DNA from: Siphonodentalium dalli
Lineage: Eukaryota; Mollusca; Scaphopoda; Gadilida; Siphonodentaliidae
Reading direction: 5' to 3'
Length of the DNA: 64,000 bases
Assembly: GCA_032622095.1 (NCBI GenBank)
Contig: CP136065.1
Location: 217,228,151 to 217,292,150, forward strand
Shown here: positions 11,861 through 23,369 of the stretch, one piece after another
Layout of the letters: every line of letters begins with the position of its first letter
Position numbering within the stretch: the stretch's first letter is position 1
Notes under the pieces: generated by a model
Database searches by the model: none
What the model saw: only the letters and a program-made list of their open reading frames with translations
Told to the model about the DNA's origin: nothing
Translations under genes and position numbers: made by a program

Positions 11861-14392
11861 CATGTCGTTCATGGGACAATAATGTTTGTAAAAGTATTTT
11901 ATATACATGTATTTATCTATCTATATTGATCCTTGATACCGGACTGTTATGTAATACGGGATGAGAGGAACTGTGTCTCCTGCTTCGAATTACAAACTGC
12001 TCACCTCCGGACCAGACACAATATCCACTCAGGATTATTCCTCAAATATGCGTTAGAATTTCAGTTTGCAAACCCAATCGTTTCCACCGCGGAAAAAAAC
12101 TCGAATAAACACCCCTTATTGTCGAGCAGTTTTTTGGGGTACCTAACATTTAATAGATGAAGAACAACGGTCAGTAAATTCATTGTCAATATTTCACAAT
12201 AATTCCTTTTAATTTAGCAACCATTGCTTTATGCCAAATCCACTTATTACGCCAATTTCTGACACGTCGCTATTGCATATGAGGTATGTCTGATTGGAAT
12301 AATAAAATATGTTTACACCAATATTTCACAATAATTCTGGTGACAATTTACTCGAAGCAGTTCAAAAATGTGCTCCACTCAGAGATTCCCAACTGTTATT
12401 AAGTCGAACAAATTACGAACTGTTGAAATCCTACCAGAGCAATCAGAAAAATGTCATTTGCACCCCATTATGAGATCGAATTGTTCGACTGGTACATGCA
12501 TCTCACGTTTTCCAATTTCCTCCCATCACACCCAGCGGTCAATGGATTGAGGATTGTGATTCTAAAATCATGTAGGAATATAATTTATTCAACTCACTGT
12601 CAAAAACGCATAATTGACACTTTGTCGATTGAAGACTTAAATGATTAGAACGATCTAGACCCATTTTCGTCTGAAATGTTCAACGGTACATAGTTGAGAA
12701 GTACCTGCTTCCGGTAACTGAAGTGCTGATAAATCTGATAGTATCATGTTGCACTGTCAACTTACTCTATTTAGATTTCTTGGGTGACACAAATGTATAG
12801 AATAAATGTTTCTTTCGCCCAGATAGGATATTTTGAGGCAAGCGGATTATTTTGTTAATATATCAATGCATATATATACACTCCATATAAGAGTGAAGAT
12901 ATCTCAGCCTTTGCATCCATGTATCTTATAAATTACATGTACTATACTAACACAAAACAAGCACAAACATTCGCTTTCAATTTCAAAGCAACGATGGCTA
13001 TTGCTGCCTGTAATCATTATTTTGAGCGATAGTTACCTTTTTGGATGTTTTCAGAAAATTCATAACTCCATGGGCTCGTGAAAAACTAAATGTGTGAATT
13101 TGTTTTTATTAGTAGTTTGGGACAGGACCCGGGAGGATTAGAGAGGGCAGTATGCCCTTTCCTACAACCCACTTGACGTGATTTTGGGGTTATGAGATGG
13201 TTCACATAACAATGAAGGGATGAAAAAATTACCTGGACATATATATATTTTGTTTGGTTTCTCTTTCTTTCTTTGAGGTTCGTCTGTTGTTGTTGTTATT
13301 ATTATTATTATCGTCTCCACGTGTTCTTTCAGCAGGTTGTCTCTGTTTCACGTTCTTCTTGTGAATTCTTGATTTCTCCCTAACATTCTGCTCGTAGCTG
13401 ATTTGCCTCTGCCACTGTCGCCATCGCGCTTTTGATGATGTCGGCAGTGGAACGAGTGGAGCCGCCGCTGGTGTTGTCAATGGTGGAGATGTGTGAAATG
13501 CGCAACTAACTCTCATTTGCAAAACAAAAAAATGCCACCCACCACAATGCATGGCGTGCTGACATAGAGCACAACTAGCATTTCAGTGTACATATTTCGC
13601 ACAATGAACTACGACTAATAAGAATTACGAATAGGGTACCACGTCACTAGAATTTGTGTTCATTCTAGCAATTCTTGTTTTGCAATATCGGTCTACGGTT
13701 TCGGGAATCCAGGCACTGGCACGCAGGCTTTGAATGCGATCATCGAGTCATCCACTGTCTATGACGCGATAAAACATAAATAAGCACAAAATAACAACAA
13801 TTTGTTTATACAGACAATGGGATTGGAGGACAATTGCTGACTCACTTATGGGTACACCTCTCCCATATGTTATTACACTGAAAAATAAATAATTAGTAAT
13901 AGCAAAGCATGACTACCAAAACAAGTTAAACATATATACAGCTCACCGGTCACCCCCTCCCCCGAGTTAGTCATAAGTTTGTATATGTATTTGTTTTAAA
14001 GTCGGGCTTCTTTGTTTCGTTATTTGGAAGAGTTAGTCAAAAGAATCCTGATTTGTCTCGCGTATGAATGACTGTACAGCTAAGAAAATGTTCACGTTGT
14101 CACAATCAGGTTGTGCAGGATCTCCAAAAAGCTAAATTTTTAATGAATAAATATTGAAAGGAAGTAATTTATTTAATAAACGAATTCTTGCAATTGATTG
14201 AATGTAGGTGGAAATCAAAGAAATAATGAATTCTTATCATTAGTTGTTCATTGTGTGAAAGTTGTCCATTTAATAATTTAGGAATACGTCGACATAAAGA
14301 GGACGTTAACCAGATATTGATTGGTTCCAGCCTTATAATTGTTATCGCAAAAACAATGGATTTACAAACTGTACTCGACAATTAAATGGAGA
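11861..14392. other. Unassigned DNA with one low-complexity open frame
   Basis: No gene recognised. A trinucleotide microsatellite (TGT then TAT repeats on the plus strand) lies at about 13285-13311. Read on the minus strand it becomes poly-Asn inside a 107-codon open frame at 13229-13552 that is rich in Arg, Lys and Gln. That frame has no recognisable domain, and I do not call it a gene. Confidence 0.5.
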
Positions 14393-14578
14393 TGGTCGAA
14401 AGTTTTGAACTTGTTCTGCACGGTTGAGAAATGAACCACGAATTTGTCAAATGAGTTCATTAAAAGGGAAAGGGGTCATTGAGGTGGTCGAAAGTTTTGA
14501 ACTTCTTCAGCACGGTTTAGAAATGAAGCGGCAATGTGTGAAATGAGTTCTTTAAAAGGGAGAGAGGTCGAGTCTGTT
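14393..14578 (+). repeat. Tandem duplication of 92 bp
   Basis: TGGTCGAAAGTTTTGAACTT begins at 14393 and again at 14485. The two units stay alignable through AAATGAGTTC and TTAAAAGGGA, with scattered mismatches. Confidence 0.7.
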
Positions 14579-14719
14579 GAATGACGCATCAACGCCAAGT
14601 TATACATGCGCCAGAGTATGAACCATTGATGATGAAAAATTGTTCTTCAATGGGATTGATTTATGTTCGCATTTACATACTGTACTCAGGGTGATTCGGT
14701 GAGTTATCCTCAAATTTAA

Positions 14720-15426
14720 CACTTTAATGACGCAGCTTCCTGAATTTTTGCGAAAACCCTGTGCCAATGCGTTCTCTTATATATGAGAGTTGACCGTAGG
14801 TCGCCTCGCATATATAAGAGAATGCCTTGGCTTAAGCAATTTTTATTTGATTGATTAAATGAAAAAAATGATAAAAATTGTTAAAGAATGTAAGAAATAA
14901 TCATAAAAAATTATAACTATTGTTAAAGAATGTAAGAGTAATCTTGTCTTGAAAATTAACACTGAATTCCCCATTTAAATGTTGCCTCCCTCTTAAGAGT
15001 ACGCGACTACTAGTCCGTTAGTACTAGTATGGAAACTTTAATGATAACAATTGTTAAAGAATGTAAGAACAAATGATAAAAATTGATAAAGAATGTAAGA
15101 AAAAATTATAAAATTGTCAAAGAATGTAAGAAAAAATGATAAAACAAAATGATAAAACTGTTAAAGTATATAAGAAAAATTATCATATTTGTTATACAAT
15201 GTGAGAAAAAATTATAAACAAAAATGATAAAAATTGTTATAGAATGTAAGAAAAAATCTAAAAATTGATAAAAATTGTTAATGAATGTAAGAAAAAATGA
15301 TAAAAATTGTTAGGCCAATGAATTCTCTTATATATGCGAGGCGACACGTGGTCGACTCGCATATACAAGAAAATGCTTGGCACATATTTTTATTGTTTCG
15401 CCAGCACAGCTCCAGTCATGAGCAGG
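14720..15426. mobile_element. Foldback MITE, outer type A, with internal AT-rich tandem array
   Basis: TTAA at 14716-14719 and 15427-15430 flank the element. Its left end, ACTTTAATGACGCAGCT, pairs with AGCTCCAGTCATGAGCAGG on the right. Hairpin cores lie at about 14757-14833 and 15313-15385. Between them is a degenerate tandem array of about 31 bp per unit (words ATAAAAATTGTTAAAGAATG and TAAGAAAAA). One arm of an exact 88-bp inverted repeat (14936-15023) interrupts the array, so the structure is nested. Confidence 0.75.
14936..15023 (+). repeat. 88-bp inverted repeat, left arm
   Basis: This begins GAGTAATCTTGTCTTG and ends ACTAGTCCGTTAGTA. It matches the reverse complement of 15741-15828 at every base. 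A shorter, diverged third copy lies near 16110-16155. Confidence 0.9.
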
Positions 15427-15740
15427 TTAACGTCTTTTAGAACCTTGACTCAATTGAACCGCCGTAATTCGAAAGGTTGAATATATCATTTGATCAATAC
15501 AAAGCATACCGATCTTTAGGTTTTATAAAATCCGACAAAAACGTGCCGAAGTCTTAGCAGTTCTCCAGGACGTTTTCGCACATGATCTTTGCCTATTAAA
15601 CACTTTGAACATACTGAACTACTAATGATATGAATTGCGAATAGTTCAAAGCTCGCGCGCCCAATTGCATGCTTGATTTTTCGAAACCGTAATCGTAAAT
15701 GCGGATATGGCTAAACGACAACTGGTAGAAAGAACACAAA

Positions 15741-15828
15741 TACTAACGGACTAGTAGTCGCGTACTCTTAAGAGGGAGGCAACATTTAAATGGGGAATTC
15801 AGTGTTAATTTTCAAGACAAGATTACTC
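15741..15828 (-). repeat. 88-bp inverted repeat, right arm
   Basis: Exact reverse complement of 14936-15023, with 717 bases between the arms. The arms may be the ends of a recently inserted element, but the spacer holds half of a type A MITE and the flanks show no clear target duplication. Confidence 0.9.
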
Positions 15829-16549
15829 AATATTTATAAACCATAGAATAATACTTCATGTCTTGTTGGAATGTTTGAGCATATACCTAATGACAACGCG
15901 AAGTTTTATGTTTAGTTTTGTGACATTTGATGGATATATTATAAACAATTATAAATAATGGTGACCTACTTTTAATAATGTCCAATAATATCCATCCTGG
16001 GATGAAAATCAAAATACCACTTCGCGTTTTCACTAGATGAATCTTCAAACTTTCCAAAAAGGTATGATATGGCCACCTGCGCTTTGTAAGGTTTGATCAA
16101 TCTTTTCTAAAAAATTAACACTGAATTCCCCATTCAAATGTTTCCACTTTACCTCCCTCTTAATTATAATCAGTACAAGTTCATTATGAGAAAGGTGTCT
16201 ATTACCATATCACGAATAGGCTAACAAGGAAGTTCTAAATAAGGTTTAAAGCTGAGGAATTGGGTATTGGTTTATGAGTGAATAGGTATTTTCAATAGTT
16301 ACGAGTCAACATTCACCCATTTACAAGAAGTAGATGAACGAATCGGTGTCAACTTGCGTGAGATTTTAAACCAGATCTGACTTAAAAATGAATTGTTTAG
16401 ACGTACAACCGGATAAGAGCGTTTCCGCCTGGCTGAACGTTTGGGCGCAACGTTTGACGAGATCAATGTATGAATATACATGTTTGTCGAGAATTACTAT
16501 ATAACCCGATACAATGATAAGAACCTGTCGAGATGTCAGCAGTGTAATC
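15829..16549. other. Non-coding DNA with a third partial copy of the 88-bp repeat
   Basis: At about 16110-16155 the words TTAACACTGAATTCCCCAT and CCTCCCTCTTA recur in the same orientation as the left arm at 14936, with indels between them. I see nothing else in this stretch. Confidence 0.5.
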
Positions 16550-19500
16550 ATCTGAATCTGAATGGATACGCTGCAGATCCCAATTCTGGCAGCGGGAGAG
16601 AGAGGGAGAGAGTCTCAGATCTTTTCCTTCAGCGCACTCTTGAAGGAATCCACAGGCTGTTGTTGTAGAATTAAGGATTCCTCCAGCTGATTCCAGTCGC
16701 ATATGGTTCGAACGAATATGGAATTGGCGAACTGATCTGACACGTATGTTATAGCCTCGTAGCACTGACTGTTGTTCCTTATTAGGTGCCGAAGAATTTG
16801 GCTGGTGACGTATCCTGTCAGAACTTTGCTCTGCGATCTAAGACGCCTTGTTTCGGGTGTAAAGTATTGATTAGCCTATTTATTTTCCGCCGTTTCTGCA
16901 ATGTTGGTAAATCGAGCTTGTCGATAATCTTGGTAATATATCCCTCTTCTTTGCTCTTGTAGTCTCTTTTAATGAAACGGGCTGCTCTACGCTGGATTCT
17001 TTCCAACTTGTCGATGTGATTTTGTGGATCCCATATGGTGTCTGCATAGTCCATGATGGATCTGACCAGCGATATGTACCCCATTCGTCTGCAGTCCTCT
17101 GAGCAGTGTCGTATGTTCCTTCGCAGAAAGCCAAGAGTGCATGCTGCTTTCCTGGAAACATTTCTAATGTGGGCGTCCCATGTCATGGTATTACATAAAG
17201 TTAGGCCAAGGTACGGGTGTTCTTGTACTTCCTTGAGTATATCTCCTTTCAGTCTGTAGTAAAAGTCAGAGATTTTCCGGGATGACATTATGAAGCATTT
17301 TTTGGTGTTGAATCTCATTCCCCATGTGTCGGCCCATTCATCCAGGATGGTGAGATCTTTCTGCATGGCTAAATGGTCCTCAAAGTTGTTGATTTCTCGA
17401 TACAGGAGACAGTCGCCAGCAAATAGACGCACCTTCGATTGGATGTTGTTTGGGAGGTCGTTAATGTGACATAGGAATACTAATGGACCGAGTACTTCCC
17501 CTGTGGTACCCCGGAGTCTACTGTTTCCTCTCTTGATGTTTTCCCATTTACTACTACGCGAATTTTTCTGTTTACGAGGAATGATGTCATCCATCTCAGT
17601 AATGGTCCTCTGATCCCGTAGTTTTCCAATTTTTGTAGTAGTCTCCGGTGAGGCACGTTGTCGAATGCCTTCGAGAAGTCAAGAATGGCAATGTCCACTT
17701 GTCGTCGATTGTCAAATGATTGTAGTAAGTCATATGTGGTGACGGCCAGTTGTGTCTCGCATGAAAAACCGCTCCGAAATCCATGGTTCAACGATGTGAG
17801 GATCTCATGCTGCTCTAGGTGGTTGACGACATGTCTACATACGATATGTTCGAGTATTTTACATGGAACAGATGTTAAAGATACCGGTCTGTAGTTATCG
17901 GCAGCATGCTTGTCTCCTTTCTTATATATAGCCGATATATTTGCACTCTTCCAGTCTGATGGTTTTTATAGACTGCCTGAATATCCTAGTGAGTGGTGGT
18001 GCTATGTCCCTTGCGCATTCTTTAAGCACCATGTTTGGGATGTTGTCCGGTCCTGGTGCTTTGTGGACATTCTGTTTTCGAAGCAACTTTTCGACTCCTT
18101 CGACTGCTATTTCTAGGTTTGGTATCGATGGTAGGTGAATGTCGTATAGCTTCGGCGGCTGTCGTTTAGGGTCGTCGATGTTGAATGCGGATTTAAATTG
18201 TTTTAACAAAATCTCCGCTTTTTTCTGTGGGTCTGGTGTAATGTTCCCATCCATCTTAAGAGGCGCCACTCCGACTGAGTCATTTCTCTTTGATTTGATG
18301 TAACTCCAGAAGGGTTTAGGATTATTTTTGTCAAAGCCTTCTTTGATGTTATTTATATATGTCCACTCTGATTTCCTTATGGATCGTTGACACTCCTTCT
18401 GGTAATGGCGATAGTGTTTTCCAGTCGTTTTTCTTTCTCGCTTGTTTGTATAGCCTCTTCTTCTTCCTCAGCATTTTGTGAATTGATCTATTGATCCATG
18501 GTGGGTTGCGATTTGTCCTAACCACTGATGATGGTATATGCTTCTCCATGGATTTGGATTCTCTAAATTTTGTCCAGATGTTATCAATGTTTCTTCACCT
18601 GCTAGCACGCTGCGCAACATGTCGATATCGGCTTGTCTGATGTCTGCTTGTATATGTTCCCATTCTGCCTTTTTGAAGTTGAAGCGCCGACGTTTACACT
18701 TCGGAGCGTAGTGTGGTTTCGTCTCCATGTCTGTGCTAATGATGTCATCGTCTGATAGTCCTGGGATATTTGTGGTGTTTTTTAACAGTGAGGCGTTTGA
18801 TGTAAATACTAGATCAAGTAGATTGTCTCCTCTAGTGGGTTTCCTTTGTACTTGCGTCAGTCGGTCCGTGATGTCAATTATAGCTTCTGGTGTACAGCTT
18901 ATCTGGCGCATCATTGTCGATGGTAAGGGAATCCCAATTTATCCCAGGGCAGTTGAAGTCACCCGTCAGAAAGATGTTTTGGTGGTTTTTTCGCCGTATT
19001 TTCTGTAGCGAGTCTTCGAGTAACTTCAGGTCACGCTCATTCCTGTGTGGCATATAAAAAGATCCAATCAGTAGATCTTTGCTGTTGATTAACTTCACCT
19101 TCACCCATTCCAGCTCGCATTCTGTAACGTACTCAGCCCTTTCTTCTGAGATCAGCTCCTTGTTAACTAATATGAAGACACCCCCTGCCTAGTAAGTCTC
19201 TATCATTTCGGTATACCTCACATCCAGGTGGAAACACTTCACAGGATTTTGTTGAGTTCTGGGTTGGGTTTTGTCCAGGTTTAACTCCCTCAACCAAGAT
19301 TCACAACCGAATATGACATCAGGTTTGATGTAATTTAGAAGGGCGTGGCATTCTGATGTTTTCCCATTGATACTTTGGCAGTTGACCGTCATTACTCTTA
19401 AGTTTTCTTTCGGGTTCGGATTGCAGATGTTTGATGACGAGGATCCGTGGTCCCAGGCATGTATCTTAGAGATGTATCTCTTTGGGCTTGGTATATCCCG

Positions 19501-19644
19501 CGGAATACTTGCCTTATGAGGGCTGAATGTGGTGCTGTTTAGCGTCGTATTCAGTGTTATGTTGGATTGGTCCAATGGGTCGTAATAGTTTGAGCAGTTG
19601 ATCTCATAACTGTGGAAGGTGAATGATGATACGTTTATGTTGTC

Positions 19645-19794
19645 GCATCGACAGCACAGCCATGACACGTGTTTTATGTTGCTGATTTCTCGGGTACACA
19701 TTTCAAGGCAGGACTTATGGTACCATATACTACATTTGTCGCAGCATGCTCCTCCATTTGTCCAGTTTGTGGCATCATCACAAAAACAGCATGG
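19645..19794 (-). other. PHD-type zinc finger coded inside the LINE ORF2 remnant
   Basis: The frame reads PCCFCDDATNW, then CCDKCSIWYHKSC, then SWLCCRC. This gives a Cys4-His-Cys3 spacing with the WYH and final WxC typical of PHD fingers. PHD fingers read histone tails in host proteins. In LINEs the role is unproven, and targeting is a guess. The finger's frame joins the endonuclease frame directly, but it is out of frame with the upstream 2A-like motif in this copy. Confidence 0.75.
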
Positions 19795-19820
19795 GAAGAT
19801 ATTTGCATCCTTCTTGGTAT

Positions 19821-19847
19821 AGGACCAGGATTTTCCGCGATGTCTCC
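19821..19847 (-). other. 2A-like motif (GDIAENPGP) at the N-terminus of LINE ORF2
   Basis: The 2A consensus is D-V/I-E-x-N-P-G-P after a hydrophobic stretch. Here the motif is D-I-A-E-N-P-G-P, preceded by LLLLVLAG. The usual Glu at the third position is Ala, so activity in this copy is doubtful. 2A peptides make the ribosome skip a peptide bond and are reported at the N-terminus of several non-LTR elements. In that role it would release the membrane-like leader from the PHD-EN-RT part. Confidence 0.7.
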
Positions 19848-20123
19848 TGCTAACACGAGCAGTAAGAGGACGATGGGTGTGTTACTGCCAGATTTGATGG
19901 GCAACGTTATGGGCGAGCTCCCAGAAGACCTCAGTCGTTGCTGTAGTAGAGATGCTACTTGCTGATAGTTGTTAGGGATCTCAGTATTCTTTCTTATCAA
20001 ATAGTGAGCGATGGCGAATGGAGTCAACAGACATAGTCCAAACTTCCACATCACAACAAGTATTACGTGGAAAAACCCACAACTGACTTGCGTGATAATG
20101 TGAAAGTGTATACCCTGGTCTGT

Positions 20124-20803
20124 TTAATCCTCTTCCAAGCAGCCCCTTTTCATTTGTTCAGCGATCTTTTTGAGCCAAGCCTTTGCGAGAGTCTGTGATC
20201 GATGCACTCCGTCGGTATATACGTTGAAATTGTACACCTGCCTGGGTAACTTCGATTTTTTCTTTGATGTTACCGGAATTCTGGAGATATCACTAGAGAA
20301 TTGTGGTGAGTGTGTATTTAGCTCCCCATTTAGACTTCTGATCCCGCTATTAAGTTGGTAGACTTGTTCGTGCAGTAGCTTGTCACTATCGGCAAAGGTT
20401 GTTGGGTTTTTGTGTTTTCTGCTTCGATTAAACTCTGCTATTGAATAGATTGGAGTCTCTAGAAATGTTAGCTTCTAAGTTGTATGTGTTGGTTTTTATC
20501 TATGCTGTTCAGGTCGCACGTTCCCAGCCACACGTACAAGTGGATCTTCTTTATTTGGCTCAACTGTTTTAATTCTCCTGACAAGTTTCCATTTAGCCAT
20601 GAAGATGCTCGTCTTGAGTTGTACCCTTTTTCACACCAGAACTTGATGGATTTTATGACGTTGGTTTGGTCATGTCGGGGTGGAAGTTCATGTTGTATGC
20701 TTCTCCCTTTGCTGTCAGCTATCAAAACAGGGATGTGTGTTTGTCTCCCTTTGGCTGGTTCAGATGTTTTTCTGCAGAATTTGTTCAACTTACTGAATGA
20801 CAT
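20124..20803 (-). pseudogene. LINE ORF1: SGNH-hydrolase (esterase)-like protein, one frameshift
   Basis: The ATG at 20803 follows an in-frame TAA, so it is the natural start. The frame runs through VLIADSKGRS (a GDS-like Ser block) and YVWLGTCDLN (the third SGNH block) to a stop near 20473. After one frameshift at about 20478 a second open stretch continues (ETPIYSIAEFN) to VYTDGVHRS, the D-x-x-H block, and ends GCLEED with TAA at 20126-20124. All SGNH landmarks (Ser, Gly, Asp/His) are thus present over about 225 codons. ORF1 esterases are known from CR1-group LINEs and have been linked to lipid or membrane binding. Which substrate this one uses is unknown. Confidence 0.75.
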
Positions 20804-20830
20804 TTGTTGATTTTACGGTGGTGATGTTTT

Positions 20831-22345
20831 GTAGGCAGTGGGAATATTGACTGGTCACCCGGCGAACCCCCTACTAACTAGACACACATGATTGCATTAC
20901 AAGAGTCTTTTATTAAAAATGCCATTGGTACAGATAATTTGTAATGATAATTTGTATGAATGTTATTGAGACAAATGGATCGACGATTTTAACACGAAAA
21001 AAAAATCACGAGAACAAAAATGGCGTTCGTGATTTTTACAAAAATGTGCACAAAGTGTCCTGTTTCCAGAAAATACGGTCCTCCAATTTCGTTTTGGACG
21101 TTTTTGCGTGTCACGGGCCGTTTAAAGAAGACTTTTTATCACTTTTGAACAGTTTTCAGATCACAAAAAGCGACGTTTGAGTGAATTTTGCTGGTAAAAA
21201 TTCACGAGGATTTTATTTTCGATCCGCTTCCTAGCTGCGCATGCGCTCTAACTCGAGTTACATAACCATTGACGATTGGTTGCGAGGAGTTTCAGGATAT
21301 GCAAGATTACATCGGTGACAGTTCTAGTGGAAAATGACACACATTCAGGACACCTTTTTTAAAGATAATCTGGCGAATTAGATCCATCAAGAGGATTAAC
21401 ATTAGCTTGACATCAGTGACCTTATCCGTTATAATTGGATTTCCTTCAAGTTACTATTATTGATTCTCGTCAGAACCCATGTGCGTTTAGATATATAGAC
21501 GCATTTTAAGGTGTGCACCAACAATAGTGTGTGTTCATAACGCATATCATGTATATTAACCAACCTTTGCCGCCTGGTCGGGATGCCGGGTCACAATACT
21601 ATCATGCTCAGATCATCAAACTTCTTATCTTCCGACTGGACCACCAAATCACTTCTCATGTTATGTTTGCGATTGATATATAATATCGCGTACAACACCA
21701 CAGTAATGCAGTAATGATAGTTTCAACCCATTATTCCGGGCCACAGTAAAAACACATTTTAAAGGGCGTACATCTGTTAAGTCGATTTAGGTTCATATAT
21801 GGAGTGTAATTTAGATTACAATAATGCCAATAATTATGGGTTTATTTGTGTTGTTTACATAAGTTCAATATGAGCTTATTTTCAGGAGAACATGCCGTGG
21901 TATTTGGAGGAGAAAAATGATAGTCATGCTTATAATGATTTCACTTATCGCAACTCAGTAAGGCAACACTTATTCAGTGTTACGGGGGTTTAGCAAAACA
22001 CACGGAAAGAGTTACGATTACGTGTTGGGTGCTACGTCATCAAATTATGGGTAGGATCTCATCAAAGTATGCATACGTTCTAACTGTAGCCGCGATGACA
22101 TAACAACCATAACGGATACGGTATCAATTTCTTCAGTTTGTACCAAAAACTTCGTTTAAAGATACAGAAACTCAGTCAGTCAGTTTTGTTGTATCATACA
22201 GCCATCACTTATCAAGCCTCGGACAATATTTCCTATCCGTGATCGTAATAATGATTTTGAGAATGGTCTATATAGATGAGTGTTTTACGACTATGAGAAG
22301 CTAAACATTGTCGTCACTCTATCCGTGAGTTCCGAAATCTCCCTA
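20831..22345. other. Unassigned DNA, includes dispersed repeat D copy 2
   Basis: No gene recognised. A copy of the dispersed repeat family D lies at about 21715-21915 (CGGGCCACAGTAAAAACACA, GGGCGTACATCTG, TGAGCTTATTTTCAGGAGAA). The rest shows nothing I can name. Confidence 0.5.
21715..21915 (+). repeat. Dispersed repeat family D, copy 2
   Basis: Shares GGGCCACAG, TAAAGGGCGTACATCTG, AGTCGATTTAGGTTCATAT and GAGCTTATTTTCAGGAGAAC, in order, with the copy at 33.5-33.77 kb. Confidence 0.6.
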
Positions 22346-23025
22346 TTGGCTGCGGACACACGTACCACAGTAGCGATGGCATAGTAGGTGTGACAATTTA
22401 TTATGATTGAGTTTGGTGACAATTGGATGTCATAATTAATATGCCATAGCAAGCCATGTCGCCCTCGGAAAATTCGCACAATGAGTTAACCAAGCTCTAC
22501 CAGCGACGGTCGATCTCTCAAGGATGTATCTACCGGAATGTCTTGTCGATGTTGATCTTCAATACGCAGTGTTATATTTCGCATGCTATAAACACACAAG
22601 TTCACTCACTTGATAACTTAATGAATAACCCATATCAACAGCCATGATTGTTCTTACTAATGAAATTAATATAAGTAGATAAACATGCATGCATTGAGAT
22701 AATATAAAAAAACGTACCACAATAATGATATGTGAGTCAATGGGGAATTGCAACCAGGCCACGGCCAAACACAATTCTGGACGATCTATCGTGCAATTAT
22801 ATATATCGTCGTGAATACAATTTAGCAAAACGCAATGAGTAGAGATCAACCTTGGTGAAAAGCAATGGTTAATTGGTCCAGTCGACTCATTGTCCGGAAA
22901 ATCAGCGGGCGACATGGATAGCTATGGCACAGAATTATGACGGACCAATTGTCACCAAACTCCACCATAATAAATTGTCACACCTACTATGCCATCGCTA
23001 CTGTGATACGTGTGTCCGCAGCCAT
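22346..23025. repeat. Inverted repeat with arms of about 140 bp (foldback element)
   Basis: The left arm (about 22346-22487) and right arm (about 22886-23025) are reverse complements with scattered mismatches. Long shared words include GGCTGCGGACACACGTA, CAGTAGCGATGGCATAG and TAGGTGTGACAATTTATTAT. The spacer of about 400 bases is AT-rich and codes for nothing recognisable. It is probably a non-autonomous foldback transposon. I could not fix a target-site duplication. Confidence 0.75.
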
Positions 23026-23277
23026 TATCCGTATCGTCTAAGGAAAGACACACACACAGCGCCAGTATTGGCGAAATAAAACAAGATATTTTCAAGCCAG
23101 CCATTGTTTGGAAGGGTTTCCTCCAAATGTTTTGTCTCATGATATTTATTTTTTAAAAACCCGATGTAATCGACGAATGTTGACTACCAACGATAACATC
23201 TATTGCCCACATAGTATATATCGAACATTTGTGTTATATTCAGAACGATTATACACGTCTACACTGTTCATCGACTA

Positions 23278-23369
23278 CATATATACAGTACCATGACCTG
23301 TCTGACACTGCATGTGCACCGACCATATATACAGTACCATGACCTGTCTGACACTCAATCAATCAATCT
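23278..23369 (+). repeat. 46-bp tandem duplication
   Basis: CATATATACAGTACCATGAC followed by CTGTCTGACACT starts at 23278 and again at 23324. The second unit runs into a TCAA tail. A diverged third copy lies near 23779. Confidence 0.6.

Larger units (their letters stand above)
16615..20051 (-). pseudogene. LINE ORF2 remnant: TM segment, 2A-like motif, PHD finger, endonuclease, RT
   Basis: The likely start is the ATG at 20051 (MWKFGLCLLTPFAIA). A hydrophobic stretch (IVLLLLVLAG) leads into GDIAENPGP at residues 69-77. A frameshift just after it is needed to enter the PHD finger (about 19794-19645). The endonuclease starts near 19405 (RVMTVNCQSING) and includes FLTGDFNCPG. Its frame is interrupted near 19.2 and 18.9 kb. 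The linker around 18.35-18.55 kb (NPPWINRSIHK) and the RT follow. The RT has KAPGPDNIPN, FSKAFDNVPH and SGVPQG. A frameshift in a G run near 17500 breaks it after GVPQG. The YADD-type box reads FAGD (codon 17417-17415), which loses a catalytic Asp. The C-terminus (VRTICDWNQLEE, then TGA at 16617-16615) is recognisable in a third frame. At least five lesions are present. Confidence 0.85.
16550..20830 (-). mobile_element. Decayed CR1/L2-like LINE with SGNH-type ORF1 and 2A-PHD-EN-RT ORF2
   Basis: On the minus strand: ORF1 (20803 to 20124), a 72-base gap, then ORF2 (20051 to 16615), then a short 3' UTR in which ATTCAGATTCAGATG near 16555 resembles a short repeated 3' tail. Both genes contain frameshifts, and the RT active site is mutated, so the copy is dead. 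The order of esterase-like ORF1, then a PHD finger, endonuclease and reverse transcriptase in ORF2, is known for some CR1-superclade elements. Confidence 0.85.

Noticed and set aside
13229-13552. 107-codon minus-strand frame with poly-Asn and basic residues as a gene
   Set aside because: The Asn run is a microsatellite, the frame has no recognisable domain and I find no decisive splice sites.
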